In this document: piece by piece, positions 45,581 through 57,744 of the stretch
Position numbering within the stretch: the stretch's first letter is position 1
Layout of the letters: the number at the start of each line of letters is the position of its first letter
From: Hyparrhenia diplandra
Lineage: Eukaryota; Streptophyta; Magnoliopsida; Poales; Poaceae
DNA: 64,000 nt
Direction of reading: 5' to 3'
NCBI GenBank assembly: GCA_015847255.1
Contig: JADLZK010005508.1
Span: 1 to 64,000 of the forward strand
Program-made: the position numbers and the translations under genes
Notes under the pieces: generated by a model
What the model was told of the DNA's origin: nothing
The model's database searches: none
What the model saw: only the letters and a program-made list of their open reading frames with translations

Positions 45581-46795
45581 TTAGGGGTAGAAGCGACGTA
45601 GCTGTTCGATGTTCCATGCGTTGGTGAGGACTCGGCCTTGGTGGTCCTTGAGCTTGTATGTGCCCGACCTCAGCACTTGGTCGATGGTGAAGGGCCCTTC
45701 CCACGGCGCCGAGAGCTTGTGCTTGTCCTTTGAGCTCGACTCGACGCAGACGTAGTCACCAACGCCGAAAAGCTCGTCCCTTGACGTGGCGGTCGTGGTA
45801 GTGCCTCATGGACCGCGGTACTTGGAGGAGTGGATGAGGGCGATGTCACGGGCTTCGCCGAGCTGATCGGCGGCGTCTTCGAGCAGCTTCTCGGTTGTTG
45901 TGCTCGTTGAAGGCTGGACACGGGCGAGCCGTATTCGAGGTCGGTGGGGAGCACGGCCCGACCCAAAGATGAGGAAGAACGGGCGCGCCCTTCCCGTAGG
46001 GCTCGCTTGAGTTGTACGAAGACTCCATACGACCGGAGGGGAGCTCGGCGAGCCATCGGCGGGCGTATTTCGGAGCCTCTTAAAGATGCGTGACTTTACG
46101 CCTGCAGATCATGCCATTGGCTCTTTCTACCTGTCCGTTGGTCCTCGGGTGTGGCCGACGGAGGCCGTGTCGACGCGGATGCCATGATCGCCGCACTGGG
46201 GCCGATGAAGACCTCCCCCCACGGTTGGTGCCGTTGTCGGTGATGATAGAGTTCGGGACCCCGAATCGGTGGATGATGCCGGTGAAGAACTTGACAGTCT
46301 CCTCGGCTCGACATCCGTGCGATGGGCATGACCTCGATCCACTTGGAGAATTTGTCGATGGCGACGAGGAGGTGCGTGTAGCCCCCGGGCTGTTTTCTGA
46401 AGGGTCCTACCATATCGAGCCCCCAAACCGCGAACGGCCGTGTGAGGGATCGCTTTGAGGGACCGCGCCGGAGATGTGTATCGCATTTGGCGAAGAACCG
46501 GCAGCCCTCGCAGCGCCGGACGATTCGAATGGCATCGGCGACGGCGGCTGGCCGCGAGAAGCCTTGACGGAACGCTTCCGACGAGCTCGTGGCGCCGCAT
46601 GATGGCCGCACCGCCGCCGGAGTGGATCTCCTTGATGAGCTCTTCCCCTTGCTCGAAGGTGATGCGTCCCGAGGAGGCCTGAGGCTCTCGCGGCTGTAAA
46701 GTTCTTCCCGACGAGGACGAACGACTGGCCCTTCGCCAGCGCCTTGACTCCTCCCCGGGGGGGAGTCCACCTTCCCGAACCACGTGAGGAGAGGG
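45581..46795 (-). pseudogene. Level 3 integrase
   Basis: On the minus strand, in several frames: zinc-finger pieces near 46480-46640, then the catalytic core opening FAVWGLDMVGPFRKQPGG and LLVAIDKFSKWIEV (about 46330-46430), the region of the second Asp near 46200-46260, and farther left AVLPTDLEYGSP (about 45920-45960). The C-terminal block around 45600-45700 encodes a GPF-type motif before the end of pol. The frame is broken many times. Confidence 0.75.
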
Positions 46796-46984
46796 ATCCG
46801 CCGGTCAGCTTGGGGACCGCCGTGGTCGAAGTTTGATGACCGGGCCCCGAGCGAGCCCCCCGAGCCGGCCGGGCTCGAGCTCGTCGCTAGCAGCCTTCGA
46901 TGGGCGAGCTTGCGGAGCGTCCCTAATTCCATGTGGTCCGAACCCGGCGTGTTGGCGATCACCCGCGTCCGCCGCCGCTGGCTC

Positions 46985-47440
46985 ACCCTTGAGCCGTATC
47001 GAGGGCTTGTGCCGCCGTGCATGAAGACGCCCGGCGGGGACCGAAAGCGGTCCGATGTGAGTTTGGCGAGGGCGTCGGCGTCGTTGTTGAGGTGGCGATG
47101 GGCGTGGTTGACCTCGAGCCCGTGGAAGTGCTCCTCGAGCTCTCGGACCTTCTGGTGGTACGCGATCATCTTTGGGTTGATGCAGTCGACCTCTTTCATG
47201 ACTTGGTTCTTTACGAGCTCGGAGTCGCCCCGACCTCGAGGTGCCGGGATGCCGAGCTCGTGTGCGACATAAGCCATTCACGAGCCTCGTACTCGGCCAC
47301 GTTATTGGGCCGAAGCGAGGCGGATCGAGTACTTCGCGGCGCACCTTGTTTGGGGAGGTGAAGACGAGCCCGACGCCGGCGCCATACTTCTTCACGGATC
47401 CATCAAATGCAGCGGCCCAAGACTCGATGTCGCCGGGTTA
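46985..47440 (-). pseudogene. Level 3 second (Tat-type) RNase H
   Basis: Blocks on the minus strand: GAGVGLVFTSP (about 47355-47390), then ELGIPAPRGRGDSELV, VREL and HLNNDADALAKLTSDR (47000-47270). The order and the NNDADALAKL end match the additional RNase H of Tat elements, as in Level 2. Confidence 0.72.
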
Positions 47441-48030
47441 CGGGTGGTCGCTCGACCTCGATCCACTCGGGCGATGAAGTCGGCCCGGGGCCCGAGACTT
47501 TATGGCGTCTCTCGGGGCGTAGGTGATGTCGGCCCCCATGAGCTCGACCGCCCACTTGGCCATGCGGCCCAGAACCCGGGGCTACGGATGATCTTGCCGA
47601 GCGGGTACTTGAGACGACCGCGGATCGGGTGGGAGTCGAAGTAGTGTCCGAAGTTTGCGCCGGTGATCGACAACGCGCGTACCACGAAGCTTCTCGAGCC
47701 GCAGATAACGAGTCTTGGTGTCGGTGAGGACTTCGGCCGATGAAGTACACCGGCGCCGTACCTTGAGCGCGTGCCCTTCCTCCACCCTCTCGACGACGAG
47801 CGCGGTGCTCACCACCTTCAAGGTGGCCGAGATGTAGAGGAGGACCGGTTCGTTGGGTGCGGGCGCGACGAGCACGGGCGGATTGGCAAGGAGTTGCTTC
47901 TGAGAGTCGAGGGCTTGCCGGGCCTCTCGGTCCGTGCAAAGCGCCGCCTTTTTCAAAGAACTTGTAGAGTGGGAGGCTCCGTTCCTCGAGTCGAGCTATG
48001 AAACGACTTAACGCGGCTAGGCACCCCGTG
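47441..48030 (-). pseudogene. Level 3 RNase H
   Basis: The minus strand shows ALCTDREARQALDSQKQLLANPPV (in two pieces), PVLLYISATLKVVSTALV and SAEVLTDTKTRYL (47700-47950), then HYFDSHPI after a frameshift near 47640. These are RT thumb and RNase H landmarks. Confidence 0.75.
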
Positions 48031-48961
48031 AGTCGCTGCACGCATTTGACGTTCGATCGGCCCCATGTTCGTGATGGCGGCGATTTTCCGGTTAGCCTCG
48101 ATGCCATGCTCGGAGACGATGAAGCCAAGCAATTTCCCTGGGGACCCCAAAAATGCACTTTTCGGGGTTGAGCTTGACCCCGAACTCACGGAGCTTGGCG
48201 AAGACCTTTTCGAGGTCAGGGATGAGCTCTTTCGAGCGTTTCGTCTTGACAACGATGTCGTCGACATATGCTTCTACGAGCTTTCCGAGGAGCTCTTTGA
48301 AGACTTTTCGCATGCACCTTTGGAAGGTGGCGCCGGCGTTTTCAGACCGAGAAGGGCATTGTTATGTAAACGTATCGCGCCAAACGGAGTGATGAAGGAG
48401 GTGGCGAGCTGATCGAGCTCATTCATCGTGATCCGGGTGGTAGCCGGAGTAAGCGTCAAGAAAACAGAGTGTCTCGCACGGAGGTGGAGTCAACAATTTG
48501 GTCGATGCGCGCGGCAAAAGAAATGGATCCTTCGTGCATGCCTTGTTGAGACCCGTGTAATCAACACACATTCTCCATTTCCCATTCTTCTTCTTAACTA
48601 GTACAGGGTTGGCTATCCACACGGGATGATACACCTCCTTGATAAACCTAGCGGCTAAGAGCTTGTCTATCTCCTCGGCGATTGCACGGGCGCCGATCGT
48701 CGTCGAAACGTCGAGTTTTGCTTCACCGGCCGAGCCGGGTTTGATGTTCAAGGAGTGCTCGGCGACTTCCCTTGGTATGCCGAGGCATATCCGAGGCCCT
48801 CCACGCAAATACGCCGAGGTTCGGCGGAGGAAGTCGACGAGCTCGCTTCCTATTTGGGAGAGAGCTCGACCCCCACGCAGATAGTGCGCCCGTTCTTTGT
48901 CGATCTTGACCTCTTTGGCGTCTTTTCGGGCTCGAACGTGCGGTGACCTTGTCGGCCTCAT
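48031..48961 (-). pseudogene. Level 3 reverse transcriptase
   Basis: Minus strand: EEIDKLLAARFIKEVYHPVW, ANPVLVKKKNGKWRMCVDYT and LNKACTKDPFLLPR, then FLDAYSGYH, all in one frame (48419-48961). After a shift come TSFITPFGA, then the catalytic AYVDDIVVKTKRS and KLNPEKCIFGVP (48092-48313). The YVDD motif is intact. Frameshifts occur near 48430 and 48330. Confidence 0.85.
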
Positions 48962-49042
48962 TTGGGAGAGCTCGTGCTCCCGCCTTGCCGAGCTCGTCGG
49001 CCGTGCTCGTGACCGCCACCTTCTTGAGCTCGGGGGGAGTCC

Positions 49043-49480
49043 TCAGCCGCCGGCCCAGCCATCATCTTTGGTAGCATCTCTTTGATCTCGATTGTCGCGC
49101 CGGCGCATCGACGGCAGCGGCCAGAGCCGAAGGCGTGCTCGAAGGTGGAGTCGACGGTGATGACCCCTTCGCCCGGGATCTTGAGCTTGAGGTAGGTGTA
49201 GTTGGGGGACGGCCATGAACCGGCGTAGCATGGCCGCCCAAGCCGCGCGTGGTAGGGCGTTCTTGAAGGGGAGCACTCGAACGTGAGGACCTCCTTGCGG
49301 AAGTTGTCGGGGTGCCGAAGGTGACGGGAGATCGATCCGCCCGAAGCGGGACCATCTCGCTTCCCCGCACCACACCGTGGATTGGTTCCGCGAGGGGCGG
49401 AGTCGCGCTTTGGGAATGCCAAGGGCTTGGAGCACGTGGATGTAGAGGAGGTTGAGGCCGCTGCCGCCGTCCATCAGCAC
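49043..49480 (-). pseudogene. Level 3 protease
   Basis: The open segment starts MLMDGGSGLNLLYIHVLQALG, containing the active-site DGGS of Tat-type retropepsins, then loses frame. The homologous end (GRPCYAGSWPSPNYTYLKLK) is in another frame at about 49165-49240. Confidence 0.72.
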
Positions 49481-49599
49481 CTTGCCGAGGCGCTTGGTGC
49501 CGATGATGGGGTCGACGACAAGCGGGTACCTCCCCGGATATGGGATGTGCCGTGGGTGGTCCGCCTTGTCGAAGGTGATCGCCGAGCTTGACCACTTGA

Positions 49600-51800
49600 G
49601 GTAGGCGGGCGCCGCGGGCTGGGTGAAGAGGACCTCGCGGCGGGTGAGCTCCGCGACGCTTGACTCGTAGCCGGAGCTCCCCGAAGACTACGTTGACGGC
49701 GCCGCCCTCGATGTAGAGGTCACCATCGAACTCGTCGGGAGCCGGCTTGGCGCCCTTGTCGTTGTCGCCCTGCCTCCTCCTCGCAGCGTGCCCATCACAT
49801 GCTTCTTCATGAGGCGGCAGATCCTTCATCTTGTGCTTGACCAGGGCCCTCGTGGTGCGGGCACGGCGCCGAGCATCTTGTCGGTGCTTTTGGGCACGGT
49901 TCGCGCCACCCTTGGGGCCAGCCTTTGCGTTTGTCCGCCATGGTGACGAACTCGTCGTCGCCGAGGGACGCTTTGTTCTTGTTCTTTTTTTTCTTGCGGC
50001 GGGGAGCCAGATCCCCTCGCCGACGCCGCCATTGACCTTTGGGTTTGCCCTTGCCCGTGACGGGCGGAGACGGCGCCCTTCCCTCTCGCGTGGCGGGTGG
50101 CAAGGTCGAGGAGCTCCTTCACGGTCTTGGGCTTCGGACGCCGAACTCGTGGATGAGGGTTTCGCAAGTGGTGCCGAACGTGAAGGCGGTGATGACCTCG
50201 AGTCGGAGGCCCCGGAGAGGTTATTGCGCAGCTTGAGAAGCGCCCCGATGTAGTGGCGCAGCCTTCCCCCTTCTTCTCGCTTGCACCCTGAGGTCCCACG
50301 CCGTGCTCGGCCTGGCGTAGGTGCCCCGGGAAGTTGCCGACGAAGACGTCGCGTAGGTCCTCCCGTTACGGATAGTGCCCCTCGAGGTGCTCGCCATGAC
50401 CGTGCTAACTGCAAGGTAAAGTGGGAGGTTGCGGATGATGAAGTAGTTGTTGTCGGCGCCCCCCGACAGCCGAGGCGGTAATCCTCGAGCCAGTGGTGGC
50501 GTGGTCGGGTCTCCCCATTATACTTCGCACCGAGGTTGGAGCTCGAAATGAGAAGGAAATGGGGCGCCGTGAATGCGTGAGCCGAACACCCGGCCTCCTT
50601 GAGCTCGAGTCGAGGACCGGCGGTCTCGCTTTGGGAGACAGGCTCCGCGGGCGGCGCACCGTGTGGGGCTGCGGCTCTTGTCTTCTTCATCGTCGCGGGC
50701 GCCCACCGCGCCGCTTTTGCCGTAGGTGCGAGGACGCTTCGTGGTCGTCGCGGTGGTACTTGTCGCCGTCCCGGGGACGCTCTTCGGCCCGCCTCCGCTT
50801 GCGTCGGGCATTGATGGTGTCCCCCGGGCGTCGCGGTTCTCGCCGACCTGGCCGTCGCGGCGTGGACCTCGGGGTGGAGGAAGCCTCGCGCTCCTCTAGC
50901 AGTCGTCGGTGAGACGCTGGAGCTTGCCGCCCGCCGGACCGCGCTCCGCCAGTGAGTCTCTTGAGCCGCCAGGTCCTCGCGTGCCTCGGGTCCCTCGGGG
51001 CCGGCAACGACGAGGAGCAGCGCCGCCCGCCGTGCTCGGGATGCTCTCCCGAACACCGCCGGGAGCTGTTCCGGCCCTCGCCCCGTTTATGCGTCGCGGA
51101 CTCACGGGCCCGAGCCCGTGCTCGCGATTGCCGCCCCCGCCGGGGTGAGGAGGGCTTCGCGCCTGGGCCGCCCCATGCTCGAGCTCCTCGAGTTTCCAAT
51201 ACCAGCCTTGATGCGGTCGACAGGCGCTCGCTACCGGGGCGCGGCAGTCCCGAGGCGTGTGTTCGAGGCGCCGCCGAGTGGACTTCTTCTACCGCACCCG
51301 GGTGTGGCACATGTAGCACCGACACGTGGGTCGCAATCCATGAGGCTCATCCCATCGAGGGCGAGCCCGAGCTCATGGACGCCGGTCCGCCGGCTCGCCG
51401 GCCTAGTAGAGTGGAAGGCCCGCCGCCCGCCGGGTACATCCCGGGCATAGGGCCGCCGTGGAATTGAGCCGACCGACAACGCCTCCTCTCCGTGAGTTGT
51501 AGGACGACGTTGGCGGTGGAGAAGGTCACATCGCGGGAACAGAGCTCGCGTAGGCTCACATCCCAGATGTTCGGGAGCAGGTCCTTGATAAGGACGAAGA
51601 AGCGATCCGCGGGGCGGCGCGGATGGGGCTAACCGGCGCGAAGTCGAATCCCGCCCCATGCTCGCCGGGACGAGTCGGTGACGCCCGGAGGCGGCCGGAA
51701 TGTCCTCACGCCGCATTGGGCGGGTGAAGGTAGCTGAGGGAGGGACTCCCAAGACGGCGCCAGAGAAATCGATGGTGCCGGGCACATTGCTAGCGCCGGC
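49600..51800 (-). pseudogene. Level 3 gag
   Basis: Minus strand. An N-terminal piece at about 51680-51790 reads GTIDFSGAVLGVPPSATF. The gag core is near 50300-50600 (KYNGETRPRHHWLEDY), with basic arginine-rich segments before and after it. Toward the end come a zinc-knuckle-like region near 49800-49850 (LVKHKMKDLPPHEEAC) and the linker EFDGDLYIEGGAVNVVFGE. A 664-residue open frame (49062-51056) covers only part of this in the correct phase. Several frameshifts are present. Confidence 0.65.
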
Positions 51801-51854
51801 CGCCGCCGGCGCAGGAAGCCATCGGAGTGGAGAACATCGCACTAGCGCCGCCCC

Positions 51855-51872
51855 TACCCGGGCGCGCCAACC
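51855..51872 (-). other. Primer-binding region of the Level 3 element
   Basis: On the minus strand GGTTGGCGCGCCCGGGTAGG follows the LTR, the same type as in Level 2. The exact LTR border is blurred by small differences (ACCACGACA in the left LTR, ACCACGGCGG here). Confidence 0.6.
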
Positions 51873-52972
51873 GCCGTGGTCTAATACCACCGCCACAAGA
51901 ATGTCCGGCTAATGCGTGTCCCGATGGCCTAGCTCTAGAGACAATGACATGAGATTTATACTGGTTCGGGGCTAATCGCGCTCCCTAGTCCAGTGTGATC
52001 ACTATCCGAGCTCAAATGCTCATACCGGGGCTCAGTACAAGCAAGGCGAGGGAGGGAGAGGGCTCCCAAGTCTCTATGATTGAGGCTAGTGCCAATATCA
52101 AGTGGATGTGTGTGTGAGTTGAGAGTGAACCCTTGTTGTTCCCCCCTCATCCCAGAGGCCTGCCCCTCCTTTTATAGTCGCAAGGGGGGCAGGGGACATG
52201 AGCTCCCCTCGGGTTGCGGACTTGAAGAAGTAAAAACATATGCGCAGGGTAGTGGAAGCGGTGAAGAGCTCTCGGATGAGCTCCCGATTCGGGTGAGAGC
52301 TCCCTTCGAGCTCCCGAGTGCTTTGGGCGTCGAAATCGGTCGCCGCCGCACGCTGGAATCGCGGTTTGGGCAAAGTGGTCGCGCCGCCCGTCTCCAATCG
52401 TAGTTGGAAGACGCCTTCGGTATGGGGGTGTCCATACCGCCGATGGGAAGGCGCACCTCGTATGTACCGCGGCGACATCGCGTGGCGGAGCTGTTGGAGC
52501 CGACGGGTATGGCGCGGTGGTCGAATGACCTCTCCTCGTAGCTGTAGTGCTACGTGGCTACAGTGCATGTCAGAGAGTGGTTGAGCTTGTCAGAGAGTCG
52601 TTGGCCAACTCCCGTACCCGCAGGCTTCTTCGAGAAGGCAGGCGGACGAGCTCTCGGCAGTTGTCATCGTGAGGCCCATCGTGAGGGAGCTCGGGCGAGA
52701 CGGAAAGAGGTCCCGGACGAGGTTGAGCGCGTTGAAGACAAGGGAGCTCGTCGTCAAGAGACTTTGAGCAGCAGCAAAACGACGGATCTCTGTCCGAGGA
52801 GCTCGTTTATGAGAGCCCGAGCGAGACGGAGGCTTGTCCTTGCGTGGAGAGCTCTTATGTGGTGAAGACTTCGTGTGCCACGGTAGGATGTCCTTGCTTT
52901 TCTCGTGATCGGGTTCGGGATTATGTTTGGCTGAGAGCTCGCCACGGGTATCCCAAATATCGATCCCCCACA
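51873..52972 (-). repeat. 5' LTR of the Level 3 element (right copy)
   Basis: It matches the left LTR (30948-32047) over its full length. On the minus strand it begins TGTGGGGGATCGATATTTGG at 52972. The promoter TATA candidate is CTATAAAAGGAGGGG (minus strand, about 52164-52178). The right flank is ACCGG and Level 2 integrase resumes. Confidence 0.87.
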
Positions 52973-53640
52973 ACCGGGCATAAGATTGTGGCATACGGAT
53001 AGACTACGCCCTCAGTAGCACACCCTCGGGCTAACGGACAAGTCGAAAGAGCAAACGGACTCATCCTTGCCGGACTGAAGCCAAGGTTATACGAAGAACT
53101 CAAAGACTACGGAGCCAAATGGATTGAAGAACTCCCAAAAGTCGTCTAGGGCCTAAGAACTTAGATCGCCAGCAGCAACAGCTACTCACCCTTCTTCCCG
53201 GCCTATGGATCCGAAGCCGCTCTAATCGCGAGATCTTATATGGAGCTCCCCAAGGATCGAGCAATTTGAAGAAGGAGAAGGAGAACAAACAAGAAGACTA
53301 GAAATCGACCGCGAGAAGAAGTCGAACAAGCGCCATCCTACAGAATGCAAGATATCTGCACGGACTTAGAAGGCACTACGATAAGAGCACACGTCCAAGA
53401 AAACTCAACCCAGAGATCAAGTACTCAAGAGAAGTCAAAAGACGTTAGGCAAGCACAAATTGCTCGGCCCATGGGAAGGACCATACATCATCAAAGGAGT
53501 ATCGGGACCGGGAACCTACAAGCCGATGACAATGCAAGGAGAAGAAGTCAAAAACTCTTGGCACATAAACCAGCTCTCGAAGGTTCTATCCATAATCGAG
53601 GAACTCAAGGCAAATAGAAGAGAAGCGTAACGCAATAACA
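52973..53640 (+). pseudogene. Level 2 integrase, second part
   Basis: Continues the integrase split at 30947: HKIVAYG, then VAHPRANGQVERANGLIL with the catalytic Glu, LKPRLYEELKDYGAKWIEEL and SPFFPAYGSEA. The C-terminal GPY/F-type domain is at about 53470-53525 (GPWEGPYIIKGVSGPGTYK in one frame). Pol ends near 53630. Stops and shifts are frequent. Confidence 0.8.
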
Positions 53641-54529
53641 ACTCTTCGATACTTCAAAGAAGAAAGAAGATCAAGCCTCGAGAAGAACTCGACCATCCAA
53701 AGAGGTCACAAAATACGCAGCCCACCGTGCACTTCAACGTAAAATGAGCCGCCAACAAAGTGAAGCCGCATGCCTCCTAAAGGGAGAAGAACAAGACAGC
53801 CCGAATTGGCACTTCGCAAGAAAGAAGTCAACCAAAAGAAGGCAAAACCCGACCACCAGAACGGAGGTCAAATTCCAAGGGTGGAACCACGCGAAGTCCT
53901 AGCTCGAATAGCGCCCACACCTTAAATCCTAGCGGAAGATCGTGAACTTCGACTCTTGAAAAAGAGGACGTTGGGATCGCCCCGCCTAGGTCGCAGAGGC
54001 CATCAAGGGTCCGTAAAGTGCCACTATGTCCAATGACGGCGGACGGCCTTTCGAATCGGGCGTGAACGGTGTAGTGTTGTGAAATAGAAACCCATCGTCT
54101 CACACAAGTCTCGCAGAAGCGAGCGGCCGAAACCGTGCAAGGTGGATTGTAGTGTTATGAAATAGGAACCCAACCATCTTGACCTTCAGTCCATGATGCA
54201 CTTAAATGGGCCGGGACCGAGAACCCTTCAAGGGACGTCATGCGATAGTCCACCGGACTGCATGGGAGAGCCCTAGCCCAAAAAGAGGCAACCCCGAGTT
54301 AGAACAACTCTTTCAGAGCACGACTCCACCAAAATACACTAGCATGTTCAAGAAAGGGCAAATGCTAGAGGGCCTAAAAGGAGAAACCTAACGGTGCCGA
54401 GTAACCCTCCGAACAATCGTGACAAGTCTCGTAAGAAGACACAAGTCACATGCCGAGGAAAACAACCCCCGCAAAACGGGGGGGCGCCCCAACAACCATC
54501 GCAAGTCTACGGCAAAGACAGCCGATTCT
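53641..54529 (+). other. Level 2 region after pol
   Basis: No gene was recognised. It is rich in AAGAA(C/G) text. The phrase GTAGTGTT(G/A)TGAAATAG(A/G)AACC is repeated (54070 and 54151). It belongs to the long noncoding 3' region usual for Tat elements. Confidence 0.5.
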
Positions 54530-55325
54530 TGTAAAGAACAACTCAAGATCAAGAGCAAGACTCTAGTACCTTCAAAGAAGTCTAAAAAAAAGGCAAGTCG
54601 ATTCTTCGTAAGAACAACTCAAGACCGTGAGCAAGACTCCACAACTACTCTCGGCAAGCCTACGTAAAGGATGAGCTGAATATTCGAAGAACAACTCAAG
54701 ACCGGAGTAAGACTCCACAACTACTCTCAAGAAGCCTACGAAAGGATGAGCTGAATATTTAAGAACAACTCAAGACCAAGAGCAAGACTCCACAACTACT
54801 CTCGGCAAGCCTACGTAAAGGATGAGCCGAATATTCAGAAGAACAACTCAAGACCGGAGCAAGACTCCACAACTACTCTCAAGCAAGCCCTACGAAAGGA
54901 TGAGCTGAATATTCGTAAGAACAACTCAAGATCGGGAGCAAGACTCCACAACTACTCTCAACAAGCCTACGTAAAGGATGAGCTGAATATTTAGAAGAAC
55001 AACTCAAGACCGTGAGCAAGACTCCACAACTACTCTCAAAGCAAGCCTACAGTAAAGGATGAGCTGAATATTCAAAAAGAACAACTCTAAAGACCAGGAG
55101 CAAGACTCCACAACTACTCAAAGAAGTTTCCGTAAAAGGATGAGCTGAATATTCGTAAGAACAACTCAAGACCAGGAGCAAGACTCCACAACTACTCTCA
55201 AGAAACCTACGGCAAAGAAAAGCTGAATCTTCGAAGAACAACTCAAGACCAGGAGCAAGCCCGAAGACCAGAGCAAGCCTCTACAACTATTATCAAGAAA
55301 TCTACAGAGAAGACAAGCCGATACT
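54530..55325 (+). repeat. Tandem array in Level 2, about ten units of 77 bp
   Basis: Each unit runs AAGAACAACTCAAGACC, GAGCAAGACTCCACAACTAC, TCTCAAGCAAGCCTACG, AAAGGATGAGCTGAATATTC. Units begin near 54535, 54607, 54685, 54760, 54836, 54914, 54992, 55073, 55154 and 55232. The two outermost units on each side are more diverged, as expected when an array is kept uniform at its centre. Unit differences are concentrated at the junctions between blocks. Confidence 0.9.
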
Positions 55326-57700
55326 CCGTAAAGAAGAACTCGAATTAAAGAACAAGCCTCCAATCATCATGACAAGTCTCGTAAAGAAGACATAAGTCAT
55401 TTGTCGAAGAAAACAATCCCGACGAACTAGAGCTAGACTCGCAAATATCTCCAACCAAGTCTCAAGGAAAAGGCGGGTTGACACTCTAGGAAAGACAAGA
55501 TTGGATCTCGGGGAGAACTTCGGGACTATCACCACCAAGTCTACAGAAATAGACAAGCTGATCTCTTTAGAAGAAAGAACTCAAGCAATCAAGCAAGACT
55601 CCAAACAACTATGGCAAGACTAAGCCGACGCGCCAAGGGAGAAAACAACCCAAAGACGCACAAGGACAAGAACCTACGCTATCACTCGGCAGATCTACAA
55701 GAAAACAAGTCGACCGGTCCGAGAACAACCCCGCAACTCAAAGCAAGACTTCAACACTACGAAACGACCAAGTCGTAGAGAAGGACAAGCTAGACTATCA
55801 ACCGAGACAACAAAGTGGCACCACAAGAAGTGATCCCAAACAACTCGGCGCGAACCTACACAAAGGACATAAGAGCCAAAAGCCTAAGGAAGAACTCTAA
55901 AGGCGCAATCGCATCAAGTCATCCGAAAGAAGAAGAACTCGAAGACAACAACAATGACAAGCGAGAGGACAAATCGCATCAAAAACCGCACAAAGGCGTA
56001 ACGCAGATACTTGAAACCGCACTAAGGCGGACACGAGCAAAGTATTCAAGGCCTACAACCAACAGGCCATCAGCAAAAGAATTGTTTTTACAAGATGGAC
56101 GGCCGTCACACAAGCACTCGAGCCGCATCAAAGTCCCGCAAGATCACCCTCGGGGAAGGTCAAGGTCTATAGTATTCGAGAGTGGTAACAAGGTTGCATC
56201 TACCTCATGGCGCTCCTCCTCCATTATCTTGAGGTGCTCGTCGTCGGCAAACCCATCCACAACAACTGCGATGGGCAGTCCAGCACAAGATGATGGAAGT
56301 AGAAGAGCGAGCACTTCAACAAATTTTTGCAAGCGACGTCTCCGACAAAGAATCGAAAGCGATCGGGAGCCCGAGGAAGAAAGTCCCCTTCAGACACGCC
56401 GTGATCTTCAGAAGCCGAATAACCTCCAGCAGGGGATACACGATCGCCGAGGTCGAGAACTTGCCACGAAGCGCGAAAGAGCATCCTCTCCGACCGGGCT
56501 CGGCCGACAATTCAGCAATAGTGGCCGCCCGACCGTAATTGGTCACCCGAAGACCGAAACAAATGTAAGGACAAGTCGAAAAAGACTTGATAGCTAAAGC
56601 AAAAACAACTCAAGAGGATAAGCAAACACACCTTCAACCTCCCGAGTAACCTTGGCATAGGACTCGGCCAGCCCGTCAATGGTAGCGTAAGAGTCCCGAG
56701 CCGAGCACGAAGGTCCCTGCTCAACCCCCGAAGGCGAACAACAACCCCCACAAGGAGTCACATTCTTGGGCGGTGGAGGAAGACGGGAGGTCACGTACAA
56801 AAAGGACTACAAGCAAAGACAAAACCAGGATCGGGACATATCTCGAAGAAAGAAAGAGAAGTGTCAATAAAAAGAACTCGGGCGCACCTAGAACCGTTGA
56901 TCAAAAGCGAGAGAAGGTGCCCGAAGTACTCCGAACGCCTCATGCAGCAAAGAACTCGAGAAGCAAGATCAAACCCGAAACAACAGAGTCCGCAAGAGGC
57001 TTCAGATCTAAGAGTGAAGGATCCGGAGGAGGATCAGCAAAGAACTCCACGAAAGAGAGAGGCGAAGAAGAAGACGGCCACCAAAGATGACGTTCGGAAG
57101 AACTCGGAGAAGTCATCTCGAGAGAACTTCACGTAAGGACGGCCGCACAACAACCCCGACAAAGATAAGAATCCTCAAAAATCAACAGAGAGAAAGAACT
57201 CGCAATAAGAGTACTCACCGAAAGTGAAGACGAGGACGAGGGGGCAAGCCGCCAGAAGAAGGGGGCTTCACATCAGCCCACAACAGAACCCGGCCGGAAG
57301 CCTCAGAAGGGTCAACTTGCGAGAGACGACAAACCGCAAACAACCCCAATAAAGACACAAGACAAAAAGAACCGGTATTCAAAGATTCAAGAGAGGAACT
57401 CACGGATTAGGGCAAGGGACTCCACCGCTCCTCAAAGATGCTCAAAAGCAAACGCGAAGCCCCATCCGAAAAACCAGAGAAACAAAGTTAGCTTATATGG
57501 AAAAAGAAAGGGATTGACGTAAGAACAACCCCTCACCTATAAGAATATTACCCGTGGGCTCCGGCAAAGAAGCTCGAGAGGCGTAAGAACAAGTCCTCTT
57601 GGGAGTCATAGTAGCAAAGAGAGGCAAAGTGGGCTCTTCAGCGAAGCGCTCCCGACGCTGCGACCTATAAGGGCAAGCACCCGTGGATCCGGAGTAAAGG
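55326..57700 (-). other. Level 2 3' region, possible end of the antisense gene
   Basis: No clear plus-strand gene. On the minus strand at 56140-56550 several short open pieces (for example VDGFADDEHLKIMEEERHEV and ALLLPSSCAGLPIAVVV) look protein-like and may be later exons of the antisense gene beginning at 58805. They are in different frames and I could not join them with confidence. Confidence 0.35.
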
Positions 57701-57744
57701 GAACATATGGCACCCCCAACACCGATGCCCGGAAGGGATTCGGA

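Larger units (their letters stand above)
30948..52972 (-). mobile_element. Level 3: second Tat-lineage Ty3/Gypsy retrotransposon, inverted (13.8 kb without its guest)
   Basis: It has LTRs of about 1100 bp (30948-32047 and 51873-52972), with gag, protease, RT, RNase H, second RNase H and integrase in order from right to left on the minus strand. A plus-strand antisense gene and a purine-rich tract follow before the left LTR. The flanks are ACTGG and ACCGG, an imperfect 5-bp duplication. It lies in the integrase of Level 2 and hosts Level 4 (35594-43867). It is far more GC-rich than Level 2, so it belongs to a different family of the same lineage. Confidence 0.87.

Noticed and set aside
49062..51056. 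A 664-residue minus-strand open frame taken as one protein
   Set aside because: It passes through the gag and protease region of Level 3 but is in the right phase only in parts; the known motifs switch frame. It is annotated as a frameshifted gag instead.
54530..55325. CRISPR-like array
   Set aside because: Units are contiguous 77-bp tandem repeats without unique spacers, in a plant retrotransposon.
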